From assembly GCA_003574895.1 (NCBI GenBank), contig PJFB01000001.1, forward strand, positions 186,001 through 250,000: 64,000 bases of DNA. The letters are read 5' to 3'. Both the position numbers and the translations under genes were made by a program. Under the pieces are notes generated by a model. It had not been told where the DNA came from. It ran no database searches and was given only the letters and a program-made list of their open reading frames with translations. Origin of the DNA: Geobacter sp. GTDB lineage: Bacteria; Desulfobacterota; Desulfuromonadia; Geobacterales; Pseudopelobacteraceae. Below are positions 53,605 to 62,401 of this stretch, piece after piece. The stretch's first letter is position 1. The number at the start of each line of letters is the position of its first letter.

Positions 53605-53622
53605 TTCAAATCAGTGTCTTGA

Positions 53623-55797
53623 TCAATCTTTAAATTTCATCCAGGCTTCCCGCAGGCGTTCCAGATGCGCTCTGATATAGGCGGCATTCAGGCGGTCGCG
53701 GTTCTGATAAGCCTGTAAAAGACCGGAAGTTGGCTTGGGCGTCAGGGTTAGAGGATATGGTGCCAGGTAGTTGAGGGTGCCACGTTTGTTGTTGTAGTTG
53801 TTGTTCTTTAAAGTAGTTTCCTGAGCATAGCTCCATTCATCGCTACCGCGCACCTGTACGACGTATGGTTTCATATCCTGGCGCGGTGTCAGCGGGAAGC
53901 TGAACTGGATTCCGACAGCTTCCCATTTCTTGCTGTCGGTTGCTTTCGAGTTCTTGTAGTACACCGATACGGCGGTGTCGTCGAAGAAACGCTTGAGTTC
54001 CAGGCTGAAACCGTGATCCTGGGCCCAGAAGCGGCCATAGGTGCCTTCCAGCGACAGGTCCAGCGGACTGAAATAATAACGATAGGCGGCAAGGTAGATC
54101 TCGTTCTTCTGGTGTGTAATCGAATGTTCGGTCCAGCCTTGCGAGAGGTGGATGCGGCTGGAACCATCGCCAGGGGTCCACGTAATTTCATTGATGGTGC
54201 CGTTGACATGGTGGACATACATACCTGCTCCCAGGTTCACCATTACGTCGGGAAGCGGTTTGAAGCCTTGAAAGAACATCAGGCGATCCAGTTGGGGATC
54301 GTTGCGGCTGTTGCGGAAGGTTTTGCCGTCTTCAAGATTGTCGCTCCACGAAACAGGGATGTCCCAGCGGGCGTTCAGGGCTGCGCCTTTCCATGCTTGC
54401 ACAGTAAGTTCCGGTTTCAGTGAAAATACGTAGTCGAAGACCCCTACCTCAGTCCCGACCCAGGTAGTCAAACCGGGGGTGAGCACCAGTGACGACTTCA
54501 GGAAACTGGAATTGCGGTCCCCTTCCTGATAACGTACGCCATTAGTATCCACGCCCAAGGAAATGTCCATCATGGCGTTCAAGTCGCTGGTATTGCCATG
54601 TTCCAGAAAGAAGGATCTGAGGGAGGAAAAGGGAACGCTGACCTGCATCATGGCGATGTTCCGTCGTCTGATTACGATTTCCAGTCGATCGTATTGCGAC
54701 TGTCCGTCGGCCGCAGTGGCAATGCCGGCTACCAGACCCAGGGCATCCAGTTCGTTATGGTTGTAGCGGGCATTTTCGTACTCTACCACCAGGGTCTTTT
54801 CCCTGGTTCCAACCCTTACATTCAGGAAACCTTGCTGGATGAGCTGGTCGCGCAACCTGTTGAGATCAAGTTTGCCTGTTTCGCCTTTGGCAATAGGAGG
54901 AACGGCAACAGAGGTTTCGGAAACAGGCATCGTAGCCTTATTTACGACTACTTCGCTTGCTGCTGGCTGATTGGCGGTGCCAACCCCGGAAACAGTTTTT
55001 ACCGGAGCAGACGCAGTTTCAGGTTCCCTGGCCATTGCTTCCTGGCCACTGTCCGCTGACTTCTGTTTTCTGATCTTGAAATCCAGCGGCACGCTCAGTC
55101 CCACTGCGATGTCAAAGTTGCCAGGCTTGTAATCAAGGGAGGTTTTGGCACTGGCTGTAAAGCTGATAGGGATTTTCCAGAATTGGGGCAGTACAACCCT
55201 GGCACCCACGTTGGTCTCTTTTGTGTCGTACTCTCCAAGCAGATAAACCCAGTCATGGGCCTTGAACTCGCCGCCGGCAAAGCCCCCTTTCATCCTGTTT
55301 GGCCCGCTGCCATAGCCTGCAGATAAGCGGAAGCGCCAGATGTCTTCCGATGCGACAATGTACTTTGTCTGCAGTAGGGCGGCACCCCCGCCAAGATCCT
55401 GCATCCCCCCCGCGATAACCGGCAGGAGCGGATAATTGCGTGTCAGTGGAGCGCTGGTGACCTTGAAGTTGGCAGAAAGGTCGCGGCCGGCACCTGGCGC
55501 CTCGAAGAACCTGCCGCCTACTTCGAGGAAATTGAACAAACCGGCCGAGAAGAGGTAGTTGTCTTCAAAAGGTACCCTCTCTCGCCAGTTGATCTCCTTT
55601 TGATTTGAATACAGAGCGTAGAACCACCCCTCATCGGTAACATGGGCATTGGGGGTGTTGAAAATACCGGTGTAACCTTGCAGCCCAAGACCGTTGTGAA
55701 AAGATTCCACTGGTGGAAGTTCAAGGGCATGTGATGAAAGTGGGAGTGTCAACAGGGATACAAACAAACTGGTGGCAAGAAAAGGAATAATCCGCAT
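53623..55797 (-). CDS. YjbH-like outer-membrane polysaccharide protein
   Basis: A 724-residue exported protein with a signal peptide (MRIIPFLATSLFVSLLTLPL ... SHA) and GGAGAG before the ATG at 55797. The N-terminus GLQGYTGIFNTPNAHVTDEG is the hallmark of the YjbH family, predicted outer-membrane beta-barrels found in exopolysaccharide loci. A proline-rich linker (about residues 245-300: SADSGQEAMAREPETASAPV) separates two barrel-like halves. C-terminal half has many alternating aromatic strands. Its position next to a polyprenyl glycosylphosphotransferase supports a role in polysaccharide export or surface retention. Family by motif and context; not proven. Confidence 0.85.
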   Translation of the reverse strand: MRIIPFLATSLFVSLLTLPLSSHALELPPVESFHNGLGLQGYTGIFNTPNAHVTDEGWFYALYSNQKEINWRERVPFEDNYLFSAGLFNFLEVGGRFFEAPGAGRDLSANFKVTSAPLTRNYPLLPVIAGGMQDLGGGAALLQTKYIVASEDIWRFRLSAGYGSGPNRMKGGFAGGEFKAHDWVYLLGEYDTKETNVGARVVLPQFWKIPISFTASAKTSLDYKPGNFDIAVGLSVPLDFKIRKQKSADSGQEAMAREPETASAPVKTVSGVGTANQPAASEVVVNKATMPVSETSVAVPPIAKGETGKLDLNRLRDQLIQQGFLNVRVGTREKTLVVEYENARYNHNELDALGLVAGIATAADGQSQYDRLEIVIRRRNIAMMQVSVPFSSLRSFFLEHGNTSDLNAMMDISLGVDTNGVRYQEGDRNSSFLKSSLVLTPGLTTWVGTEVGVFDYVFSLKPELTVQAWKGAALNARWDIPVSWSDNLEDGKTFRNSRNDPQLDRLMFFQGFKPLPDVMVNLGAGMYVHHVNGTINEITWTPGDGSSRIHLSQGWTEHSITHQKNEIYLAAYRYYFSPLDLSLEGTYGRFWAQDHGFSLELKRFFDDTAVSVYYKNSKATDSKKWEAVGIQFSFPLTPRQDMKPYVVQVRGSDEWSYAQETTLKNNNYNNKRGTLNYLAPYPLTLTPKPTSGLLQAYQNRDRLNAAYIRAHLERLREAWMKFKD

Positions 55798-55887
55798 CGT
55801 CTCTCCGTTGGTTAGCCTCATGGTGTTTGAGGGACATTATATTACAGCAATAATATGAATGAGATTTCTAGAATTGTGGCAGTCTGC

Positions 55888-57291
55888 TTAAAGTGCGCCT
55901 TTCCTGGCAAACACAACCCAGATGGTTTTGACAAGGAGCTTGATATCCAACCAGAGGGACCACTCTTCGATATAGCGGATATCGAGCCGGACAACTTCGT
56001 CGAAGTCTTGTATCTGGTTACGACCGCTTACCTGCCATAACCCGGTAATACCGGGTTTGATGCAGATACGCTTGCGGTGCCAGTTTTCATAGGATGCAAC
56101 TTCGTCCGGGGTAGGAGGACGTGTTCCCACCAAGCTCATCTCACCCCGCAAGACATTCCAGAACTGTGGCAGTTCATCCAGACTGGTCCGGCGCAGGAAC
56201 TGGCCTACTTTGGTGACGCGAGGATCATCGGCGATCTTGAAAATGGCGCCGGACATCTCATTGCGGTCCAGCAATTCCTGTTTTAACTCGTCCGCATCAG
56301 CGATCATTGAGCGAAATTTCCAACATTTGAAAATCCTGCCGTTTTCGCGCACTCGGTCCTGACTAAAAAACACCGATCCCGGAGATTCCAGCTTGATGGC
56401 CAACGCTATGAAGGGTAGCAATACCAGGGTAATTGCCAGGCCGATTATTGATCCGATAATGTCCAGTATTCGTTTTGCCAGGAGTTGGCCGGAGTCGAAC
56501 GCTTTGAAATGGAAGGTGACAATGGGAATCCTGCTGTGGAAAAGTGATAATTCGGTACGTGTGGTGGGTAAGGTGCGGTAATCCAGCACCGAGCGGAAGG
56601 TAATGCCCATCTCAGCTAAGGCAATGAAGGTGTTTTCTTCTTCAACGGTTCCTCGCTCGGTACACCAGACAACCTCATCGACTGGATTGTCTTTGCAAAA
56701 AAGAACGATATCCAAGGTGCTGCCCACTACTTGGCAGCCCTGGAATGTCTTGTCGCCATACCCATCTTCACACATCACTCCGATGATGTTAAGCCCCCAC
56801 TTGGCATGTCGTTTGATAAGGTCGATCAACTCCTCGGATTTTGGGTTGCAGCCGATGATAAGCAGGTTGCGAGTGTTGTATCCGCGTCGTCTGATACCTG
56901 CCAAAATCAGTTTTATGCAAAGTTTTCCAGTACAGATCAAGATAAAGCAAAAGGTGATACAGATAACAAATAACAGCCGGCTGAAGCCTGTCGGCTCCAG
57001 AAGAAAGATTATACATGCGATGCCAATTGCGCCGATGACATGAACTTTGAGGATATCAGCAATAATCTCTCCGATATCACGGGTTCTCAAGGATGCGTAC
57101 AGGTTGAAGCGGGTCAGCAGGTAGAGCCAGATCGGAATGAGGCAGAGTAGTATCCAGCTGTAGCGACCAATACTTTTGAGATGGGTGAAATGCCCTGTAA
57201 TCTGATAGGATATCAGGAATGCAGCAACGATCATGGCGGCATCCAAAGCCATTGCTACTCTGGTAAGGAGGCGAGCCTGTTGCTTCAGCAT
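55888..57291 (-). CDS. Polyprenyl-phosphate glycosylphosphotransferase (exopolysaccharide initiation)
   Basis: A 467-residue inner-membrane enzyme of the WcaJ/WbaP type, which transfers a sugar-1-phosphate to undecaprenyl phosphate and so starts exopolysaccharide synthesis. Four N-terminal membrane segments (to about residue 120), a Rossmann-like CoA-binding-type domain (NLLIIGCNPKSEELIDLIKR), one more hydrophobic hairpin (about residue 275), then the catalytic C-terminus: FSQDRVRENGRIFKCWKFRS, RRTSLDELPQFWNVLRGEMS, LVGTRPPTPDE and KPGITGLWQVSGRN. All family landmarks are intact. It is the last recognisable GC-richer gene before the AT-rich arm. Confidence 0.93.
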   Translation of the reverse strand: MLKQQARLLTRVAMALDAAMIVAAFLISYQITGHFTHLKSIGRYSWILLCLIPIWLYLLTRFNLYASLRTRDIGEIIADILKVHVIGAIGIACIIFLLEPTGFSRLLFVICITFCFILICTGKLCIKLILAGIRRRGYNTRNLLIIGCNPKSEELIDLIKRHAKWGLNIIGVMCEDGYGDKTFQGCQVVGSTLDIVLFCKDNPVDEVVWCTERGTVEEENTFIALAEMGITFRSVLDYRTLPTTRTELSLFHSRIPIVTFHFKAFDSGQLLAKRILDIIGSIIGLAITLVLLPFIALAIKLESPGSVFFSQDRVRENGRIFKCWKFRSMIADADELKQELLDRNEMSGAIFKIADDPRVTKVGQFLRRTSLDELPQFWNVLRGEMSLVGTRPPTPDEVASYENWHRKRICIKPGITGLWQVSGRNQIQDFDEVVRLDIRYIEEWSLWLDIKLLVKTIWVVFARKGAL

Positions 57292-57468
57292 TTATTAAAC
57301 CTCGGAGTAGGGGGCAATAATATCATAATCTTATCTATCACGAACGGAAGGTATGAAGCAATATAGAAGATAAAATTTAGGTCTATATAATGAAAAACGG
57401 ATCTTGAATGTGAAGAGGCTGCTTATTTGAGGAAGAAAGTGTAAGCTACGAGGCGATCGAATTGAAAT

Positions 57469-57826
57469 GAGAGATTCCAACAGGATCTCGGACCCATTAC
57501 AGCGCACCCCAAAGGGGAGAGCCGCTTAAAGGCTTCGACGATAAGATCATCTCCGTGTATGCCCGTGGGATTACCACTAGGATATCCAGATCCACCGGGA
57601 AGATATGTACGGGGCTGAGGTGTTTCTTGCCCTCATCTTGCAGGTTACCGAAGCGGTAACCGATCAAGTCTGACTTTGGCAAAACCGCCCCTTGGATGAC
57701 GTCTACCACATCGTCTACCTGGATGCTGTCTGGATCAAGGTCAAGCACAATGGGAGATCATCACCAATGTGGTTTACTTGGTCGTAGCCGTTTTGCACCG
57801 CCATAAATCCTATAACAATTTTTCAA
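57469..57826 (+). pseudogene. Remnant of an IS256-family transposase gene
   Basis: Reading across frames, the plus strand gives RDSNRIS...GFDDKIISVYARGITTR (to about 57581), then one base back DIQIHREDMYGAE followed by ALILQVTEAVTDQV, a TGA stop (57671-57673), then LWQNRPLDDVYHIVYLDAVW and IKVKHNG, then another shift into ITNVVYLVVAVLHRHKSYN. This is the central part of an IS256 (mutator-type) transposase: GFDDKIISLYARG, the SPxLISxVTDAV-like stretch and the WQNRPLD...IVYLDA segment with the first catalytic Asp. Only about a quarter of a ~400-residue protein survives, with at least two frameshifts and one nonsense codon. It is dead. An antisense frame at 57497-57748 is only its shadow. Confidence 0.8.
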
Positions 57827-57837
57827 GGGGGGGGGGG
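57827..57837 (+). repeat. Eleven-G homopolymer
   Basis: An uninterrupted run of G from 57827 to 57837, between the transposase remnant and the methyltransferase gene. Long G runs are prone to slippage and could affect promoter spacing or be a sequencing artefact. Confidence 0.85.
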
Positions 57838-57980
57838 ACGCCAGCTATGGGTATTATGTTTTAAGCATTTATAGGTGCAGTCAAAATTGAAATGTGATAA
57901 TAAAACTATTTCGTAATGTACAGAGAAATCAGCTCTGGTGTATTGACCACATTTTTTTGCCGTTAAATTCAGGAGATTAC

Positions 57981-58940
57981 TTGAAGAATATTATAAAGAA
58001 AATATTTCCGTTATTAGATAGCGTCCTAGTACCTATCGTCTATTTGGCTGCGTATCTTTTAAAAGCAATCAGAGTATTTGGCATTCAGAGAATGCCATCC
58101 TGTAAGCGGACTTTAATGCAAGTAGGTGTATTCCCGATATGCAACCACTACTATGAGCCTCTTTTTGATAGCAGTTTGCTGCGCTACCCATTGGACCAAC
58201 ATCGTAATCTTCCAGGAATCGATTGGAATACTGATGAACAACTTCACATTTTGAAATGTTTTAACTTTAATGATGAGTTAAAAGATATTCCAGATGTAAA
58301 AAATAATGACTTATCTTTTTATCTGAACAACGGCTCGTTTGAAAGTGGCGACGCTGAATATTTATATAATCTGATAAGGCTTAAGAAGCCGAGAAGAATA
58401 ATAGAAATCGGTAGTGGTAATTCGACATTGATGGCAATCAAAGCCATTAAAAAGAACCAAGAAGAATCCCCCGAGTTTAAATGTAAGCATTTATGCATTG
58501 AGCCTTATGAAATGCCTTGGTTAGAAAAAACTGGGGTGACTGTTATTAGGCAAAGAGCTGAAGAAGTAAATAAAGATATTTTCTCTGAATTAGAAAATAA
58601 CGATATACTATTTATAGATTCATCTCATATCATCAGGCCACAAGGTGATGTTCTATTCGAGTATTTAGAGTTAATCCCCACACTCAACACTGGGGTTATT
58701 GTACATGTTCATGATATATTTTCCCCGAATGATTATTTAAGAGAATGGGTAGTTGATAACGTGAGGTTTTGGAATGAGCAATATTTACTAGAAGCTTTTA
58801 TGTCATGTAATAAGGATTGGAAAATTATCGGAGCATTAAACTATTTACACCACAATCATTATAAACAGCTAGAAGAGAAATGCCAATTTTTGACAAAAGC
58901 CAAAGAACCTGGTTCGTTTTATATTCAGAAGGTTTTATAG
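57981..58940 (+). CDS. Class I SAM-dependent methyltransferase
   Basis: A 319-residue protein. A TTG at 57981 behind AGGAGA (57971-57976) is preferred over the GTG at 57894, which has no ribosome binding site. The N-terminus MKNIIKKIFPLLDSVLVPIV plus YLAAYLLKAIR is a hydrophobic, probably membrane-associating helix. The catalytic part has IIEIGSGNSTLMAIKAIK (SAM-binding motif I), HLCIEPYEMPWLE, NDILFIDSSHIIRPQGD and GVIVHVHDIFSPNDYLREWV. Such enzymes occur in polysaccharide loci and may methylate a sugar, but the substrate is unknown. Unlike the genes around it, it is on the plus strand and converges on the glycosyltransferases. AT-rich. Confidence 0.8.
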   Translation: MKNIIKKIFPLLDSVLVPIVYLAAYLLKAIRVFGIQRMPSCKRTLMQVGVFPICNHYYEPLFDSSLLRYPLDQHRNLPGIDWNTDEQLHILKCFNFNDELKDIPDVKNNDLSFYLNNGSFESGDAEYLYNLIRLKKPRRIIEIGSGNSTLMAIKAIKKNQEESPEFKCKHLCIEPYEMPWLEKTGVTVIRQRAEEVNKDIFSELENNDILFIDSSHIIRPQGDVLFEYLELIPTLNTGVIVHVHDIFSPNDYLREWVVDNVRFWNEQYLLEAFMSCNKDWKIIGALNYLHHNHYKQLEEKCQFLTKAKEPGSFYIQKVL

Positions 58941-58985
58941 CAGAATTCAATAATAAGTTGATTTAATAAACTTTGTTGAGTTAAT

Positions 58986-60095
58986 TTATCTTAGCATCTC
59001 ACAAAACATGCGTTCATAATCATCAGCCACCGAATCCCATGAATACCGCTCTCTTATTCTATTTTGTGCAGCGATTTTAAACGAATCAAGCCCATTCTGA
59101 TTTGTGAGCGCCCACTGCATTTTATCTGCAAGATCGTAAGAGTTTTTACTAAAATATATTCCGCCCACATTCAAGACTTCTCTACTGAAGCAAACATCAA
59201 TTGCTATGGTGAAACAGCCAGTTGCCATCGTTTGTAACAAAGCTGGGTTGGTTCCGCCCACCTCATTACCATGAATATAGGCAAAACAGTTGTACCATAT
59301 TTCATTAAGCAGCTCCTTGTGATAAATCGGTCCGGGCAGGACTATGTTTGGGTGGCCGGCAGCTTCTGATGCAATCTTTCGTGAATAAGAACTTTCATAC
59401 GGGACCCCACCAACAATTACCAACTTCTTGTCTGTGGTTAGCTGTTTAAATGCCTGTATTGTCAGCAAAGGATTGTTGTCAGGTTCAAAACGGGTTATCT
59501 GAAGAAAATATTCACCTTGTTTTAAAGAAAATTTGTCGAGTAGTTCTGGTTTTTTGCTTTCGGCTTGATAGGCTCCGTACGGAATATATGTCGTAGATGC
59601 ATTGTATTCGCTAGCATAATAATCCTGTATCCCGAGTGAATCAGCAACGACACGATGTGCCAAGACTGTGGAGATTCGCTCGCATAATTTATAGTATGTC
59701 CTTGCTAACTTGCCCCATTTGCCTCGTTTCCACTCCAAACCATCAGTATTGATTGCAATACGCTTACCTAAGAGGCGTGGAATTAACAAAACAGGGCTGT
59801 TGGCAGCATTGCATATCATAAATATGTCATAAGGTTGACGAATTGCGTGTAGGATGGAAAAGAGTGTGTGTGAAAGAGTATCAAGGGATTTTTTCTTAAT
59901 ATTCGGTTGATAGACCAGTCTCATCCCCAGATAGCTATCAAGCTTGTCTGGGTAGTAACTGTCGCGGCAATAGACCGTAACATCATGCCCACGAGCAACC
60001 AGTCTCTTGCCAAGCTCTTCATAGAAGGTTTCAAAGCCGCCATAATTTGCAGGAACCCCACGTGTACCAATTAGTGCAATTTTTAACTTTTGCAT
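58986..60095 (-). CDS. Family 4 glycosyltransferase (DUF1972 type, rhamnosyltransferase-like)
   Basis: A 369-residue GT-B glycosyltransferase. The N-terminus KIALIGTRGVPANYGGFETF is the DUF1972 signature found in rhamnosyltransferase-like enzymes of exopolysaccharide loci. The C-terminal GT4 part has LQITRFEPDNNPLLTIQAFK, YIHGNEVGGTNPALLQTMAT (donor-binding Glu region) and FSREVLNVGG. It overlaps the upstream GT4 gene by 13 nt. The donor may be a deoxysugar nucleotide, by analogy only. Confidence 0.88.
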   Translation of the reverse strand: MQKLKIALIGTRGVPANYGGFETFYEELGKRLVARGHDVTVYCRDSYYPDKLDSYLGMRLVYQPNIKKKSLDTLSHTLFSILHAIRQPYDIFMICNAANSPVLLIPRLLGKRIAINTDGLEWKRGKWGKLARTYYKLCERISTVLAHRVVADSLGIQDYYASEYNASTTYIPYGAYQAESKKPELLDKFSLKQGEYFLQITRFEPDNNPLLTIQAFKQLTTDKKLVIVGGVPYESSYSRKIASEAAGHPNIVLPGPIYHKELLNEIWYNCFAYIHGNEVGGTNPALLQTMATGCFTIAIDVCFSREVLNVGGIYFSKNSYDLADKMQWALTNQNGLDSFKIAAQNRIRERYSWDSVADDYERMFCEMLR

Positions 60096-61240
60096 CCGAC
60101 ATCCTTGTACTCATTAGCATAACTGTTCGCTATCATATGCCAGTCACCCTTTTCTTGAGATATTCTTTGTGCGCGCTTACCGAGCTCGTCATATTCGCGA
60201 TTCGCTAAACTCTCTGATATTGTTAAGGCTAGTGCTTTTGAGTTATTTGCAGGAAAAAGCATGCCGTTTACCAGGTGTTGTACGGACTCTCTAAACTCTG
60301 GAAGGTCACTGCAAATGACAGCTCTGCCGTAGGTTTGAGCAAGATTAAGTACTCCGCTCTCAAAAACCCTACGATATGTCAGAAGTAAAATATCACTAGC
60401 ACAGAAGTAATAGTCAACATCATTGTCAGGAATAAATTTGCCATGAAAAATCACCCGATCTTTCAGGTCTCTGGATAATATCATCGAATTTATGAATGCT
60501 TCTGACATGTCTCCAAAAGGTTTACCTGCTATGAGAAGCTTAAGTTTTGGCGAACTGGATGACAGTAATTGTAAAGCGTCTAAAACAATATCAAGGCCTT
60601 TATCTGGCCTTAGAGTCCCAAAAAAAAGCAGTAATTCATCATCATCGTGAAAACCTAGCTTGCTGCGAGCATTCTTTTTTGAAATACTGTTGGTGAAATA
60701 ACTATAGTTACCATGTGGAATAACTGCAATTTTGCTTTTTGGGATGTCGTAATTAGCTACACACTCTTTGATATTTTTCGCATTAAGAACTACGACCTTG
60801 TTTGCTAGCTGATACATTGTTTTCATGAAAAACGTATTGCCGGGATAATTTTTGTTATGCACTATTTCATGGGGAGTGTAGACTACCTTCAATTTGCGTA
60901 AATGGCAAAATAAGAACACTAACCAATCCACGCAAGGCAATTCGGACATTTCAAATTGAATAACAGAGTTGATCGAAGTGGTTTTAGCCAAGTATAAAAT
61001 TACATTGAAAGTTGCTGCTAAGTATAAAAGCCCTTTAACAAGGCCGCAGGATGATGTGCTAGGATTAAAATACAGCGGTAATACTTGAAATGTTCGAGGT
61101 CTGTCCTGCACTTTCCACCCTTTGGAAGTCACCAATACAACATCATTACCAGAAACTTGGAGAGATTCTGCAAGAGAATAGTCATAGTAAGCGAGACCAG
61201 TGTATCCTAGCGGGCTAATTATTATTATTCGTTTAGTCAT
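60083..61240 (-). CDS. Family 4 glycosyltransferase
   Basis: A 385-residue GT-B enzyme. N-terminal acceptor half begins KRIIIISPLGYTGLAYYDYS; the C-terminal GT4 half has LLFFGTLRPDKGLDIVLDAL, KLLIAGKPFGD, VIFHGKFIPDNDVDYYFCAS and SGVLNLAQTYGRAVICSDLP, a modified form of the usual EGFGLxxxEAMA loop. It overlaps the DUF1972-type gene by 13 nt, so they are coupled. Donor and acceptor unknown. There is a 99-nt gap to the next upstream gene. Confidence 0.87.
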   Translation of the reverse strand: MTKRIIIISPLGYTGLAYYDYSLAESLQVSGNDVVLVTSKGWKVQDRPRTFQVLPLYFNPSTSSCGLVKGLLYLAATFNVILYLAKTTSINSVIQFEMSELPCVDWLVFLFCHLRKLKVVYTPHEIVHNKNYPGNTFFMKTMYQLANKVVVLNAKNIKECVANYDIPKSKIAVIPHGNYSYFTNSISKKNARSKLGFHDDDELLLFFGTLRPDKGLDIVLDALQLLSSSSPKLKLLIAGKPFGDMSEAFINSMILSRDLKDRVIFHGKFIPDNDVDYYFCASDILLLTYRRVFESGVLNLAQTYGRAVICSDLPEFRESVQHLVNGMLFPANNSKALALTISESLANREYDELGKRAQRISQEKGDWHMIANSYANEYKDVGCKS

Positions 61241-61339
61241 AAGCCAGATCTATACCCGTCAATACATTATTTAGCAAAAGCGATTTTTATACCTGCAAAT
61301 AAAATAAAAAAAGCTCAAAATGAATATAAGGTAGATTAT

Positions 61340-62401
61340 TCAGTGTTGAGAAGGATTCCTTGGGGAGTAGCATTCGGACTGTTTCATGAAAAGTAAAGAT
61401 GCAGTTAGTATAGGTATAATTTTGCCCCATTCCCTTCGACGGATCCTGTTGAAAACTGTCATTATAAATCCTAGATAAACAAAAGGTAAAGCATAAGGAT
61501 AAAACTTATAAGTAAATCTGAATCTATTCCTTGTCATAAAATATTCAGATATAATACTTCTGTTCTTAGAAATACTGCTAGAACCTATTGATGCCCCTTC
61601 TTTGTGATAGACGATGCTTTTTTCAGCATAGCAAAGATGAAATAATTTACTCCCTCTGACTGCCCAATCTATTTCTTCATAATATAGAAAATAATCCTCT
61701 GACATTAAGCCAATATCTAACAAAAACTTGCGACTAATAAGCATCGAGGCACCAGCAACATAATTGATTTGATGTTCGACTTCTGCCTCACTTAATATAG
61801 AACTCTTTGATTTGTTCGCCCCTATAGGGGCAGCAACACCAAGCCATTTGTTGTAAACAGATCCACCTTGGCTCTGCACAAGTTCAACTTGATCATAAAA
61901 AAATAATGTGGACCCGCAAATTCCAGCCTCGACTCGATTCATCATCTTTGCAACCTGTTGATTAAGGGAATCTGGATGGACAACAGTGTCATTATTTAGT
62001 AACCAGACATAGTCGAAATAATCAGTGTTTAAAATAGATCTTAAGGCGACGTTATTTGCTCCTGCAAAACCTAAATTCTGAGAGTTTTTAATAAATACCA
62101 GTGGAACCTCGTGCCTATTGCAATCATATTCTGAGGTTGATTTGTGGTTTCGAAATGGAATAGGCTTGTCAATAGGTGGATATGTCAGTGTTCTTAGGGG
62201 ATTATCTGTTTTGACCCATGAATTGAGGCAACCGTTAGCCCATGCACTAATGTGTTCAATAGAACAATCGGTGGAATCATTGTCGCATACTATAACAGTA
62301 TAGTTTTGGTAGTTTAATCTAAATACACTTTCCAAACATTCAATTGTGTCTCGCCAACCATTCCAATTAACGATTATTATGTATACTTTTGGTTGGTTCA
62401 T
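61340..62401 (-). CDS. Family 2 glycosyltransferase
   Basis: A 353-residue GT-A enzyme: KVYIIIVNWNGWRDTIECLE, VIVCDNDSTDCS, NLGFAGANNVALR and the donor-metal motif YVWLLNNDTVVHPDSL, then a C-terminal segment DYFLYYEEIDWAVRGSKLFH (catalytic base region ED-like EE) and a hydrophobic helix near the end. Resembles rhamnosyl-/galactofuranosyl-transferase-like GT2 enzymes. Its start overlaps the upstream glycoside hydrolase by 4 nt (ATGA). Confidence 0.9.
   Translation of the reverse strand: MNQPKVYIIIVNWNGWRDTIECLESVFRLNYQNYTVIVCDNDSTDCSIEHISAWANGCLNSWVKTDNPLRTLTYPPIDKPIPFRNHKSTSEYDCNRHEVPLVFIKNSQNLGFAGANNVALRSILNTDYFDYVWLLNNDTVVHPDSLNQQVAKMMNRVEAGICGSTLFFYDQVELVQSQGGSVYNKWLGVAAPIGANKSKSSILSEAEVEHQINYVAGASMLISRKFLLDIGLMSEDYFLYYEEIDWAVRGSKLFHLCYAEKSIVYHKEGASIGSSSISKNRSIISEYFMTRNRFRFTYKFYPYALPFVYLGFIMTVFNRIRRREWGKIIPILTASLLFMKQSECYSPRNPSQH

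Larger units (their letters stand above)
57292..57980. other. Junction region with IS256 remnant and G-run
   Basis: A 689-nt stretch without an intact gene. It holds a decayed IS256-family transposase (57469-57826), an 11-G run (57827-57837) and the Shine-Dalgarno of the next gene (57971-57976). Composition shifts to AT-rich around here. No terminal inverted repeats of the element were recognised. Confidence 0.7.

Noticed and set aside
57497-57748. An 83-codon minus-strand frame between the glycosylphosphotransferase and the methyltransferase
   Set aside because: The plus strand of the same DNA encodes recognisable IS256 transposase fragments, so the minus frame is a shadow.
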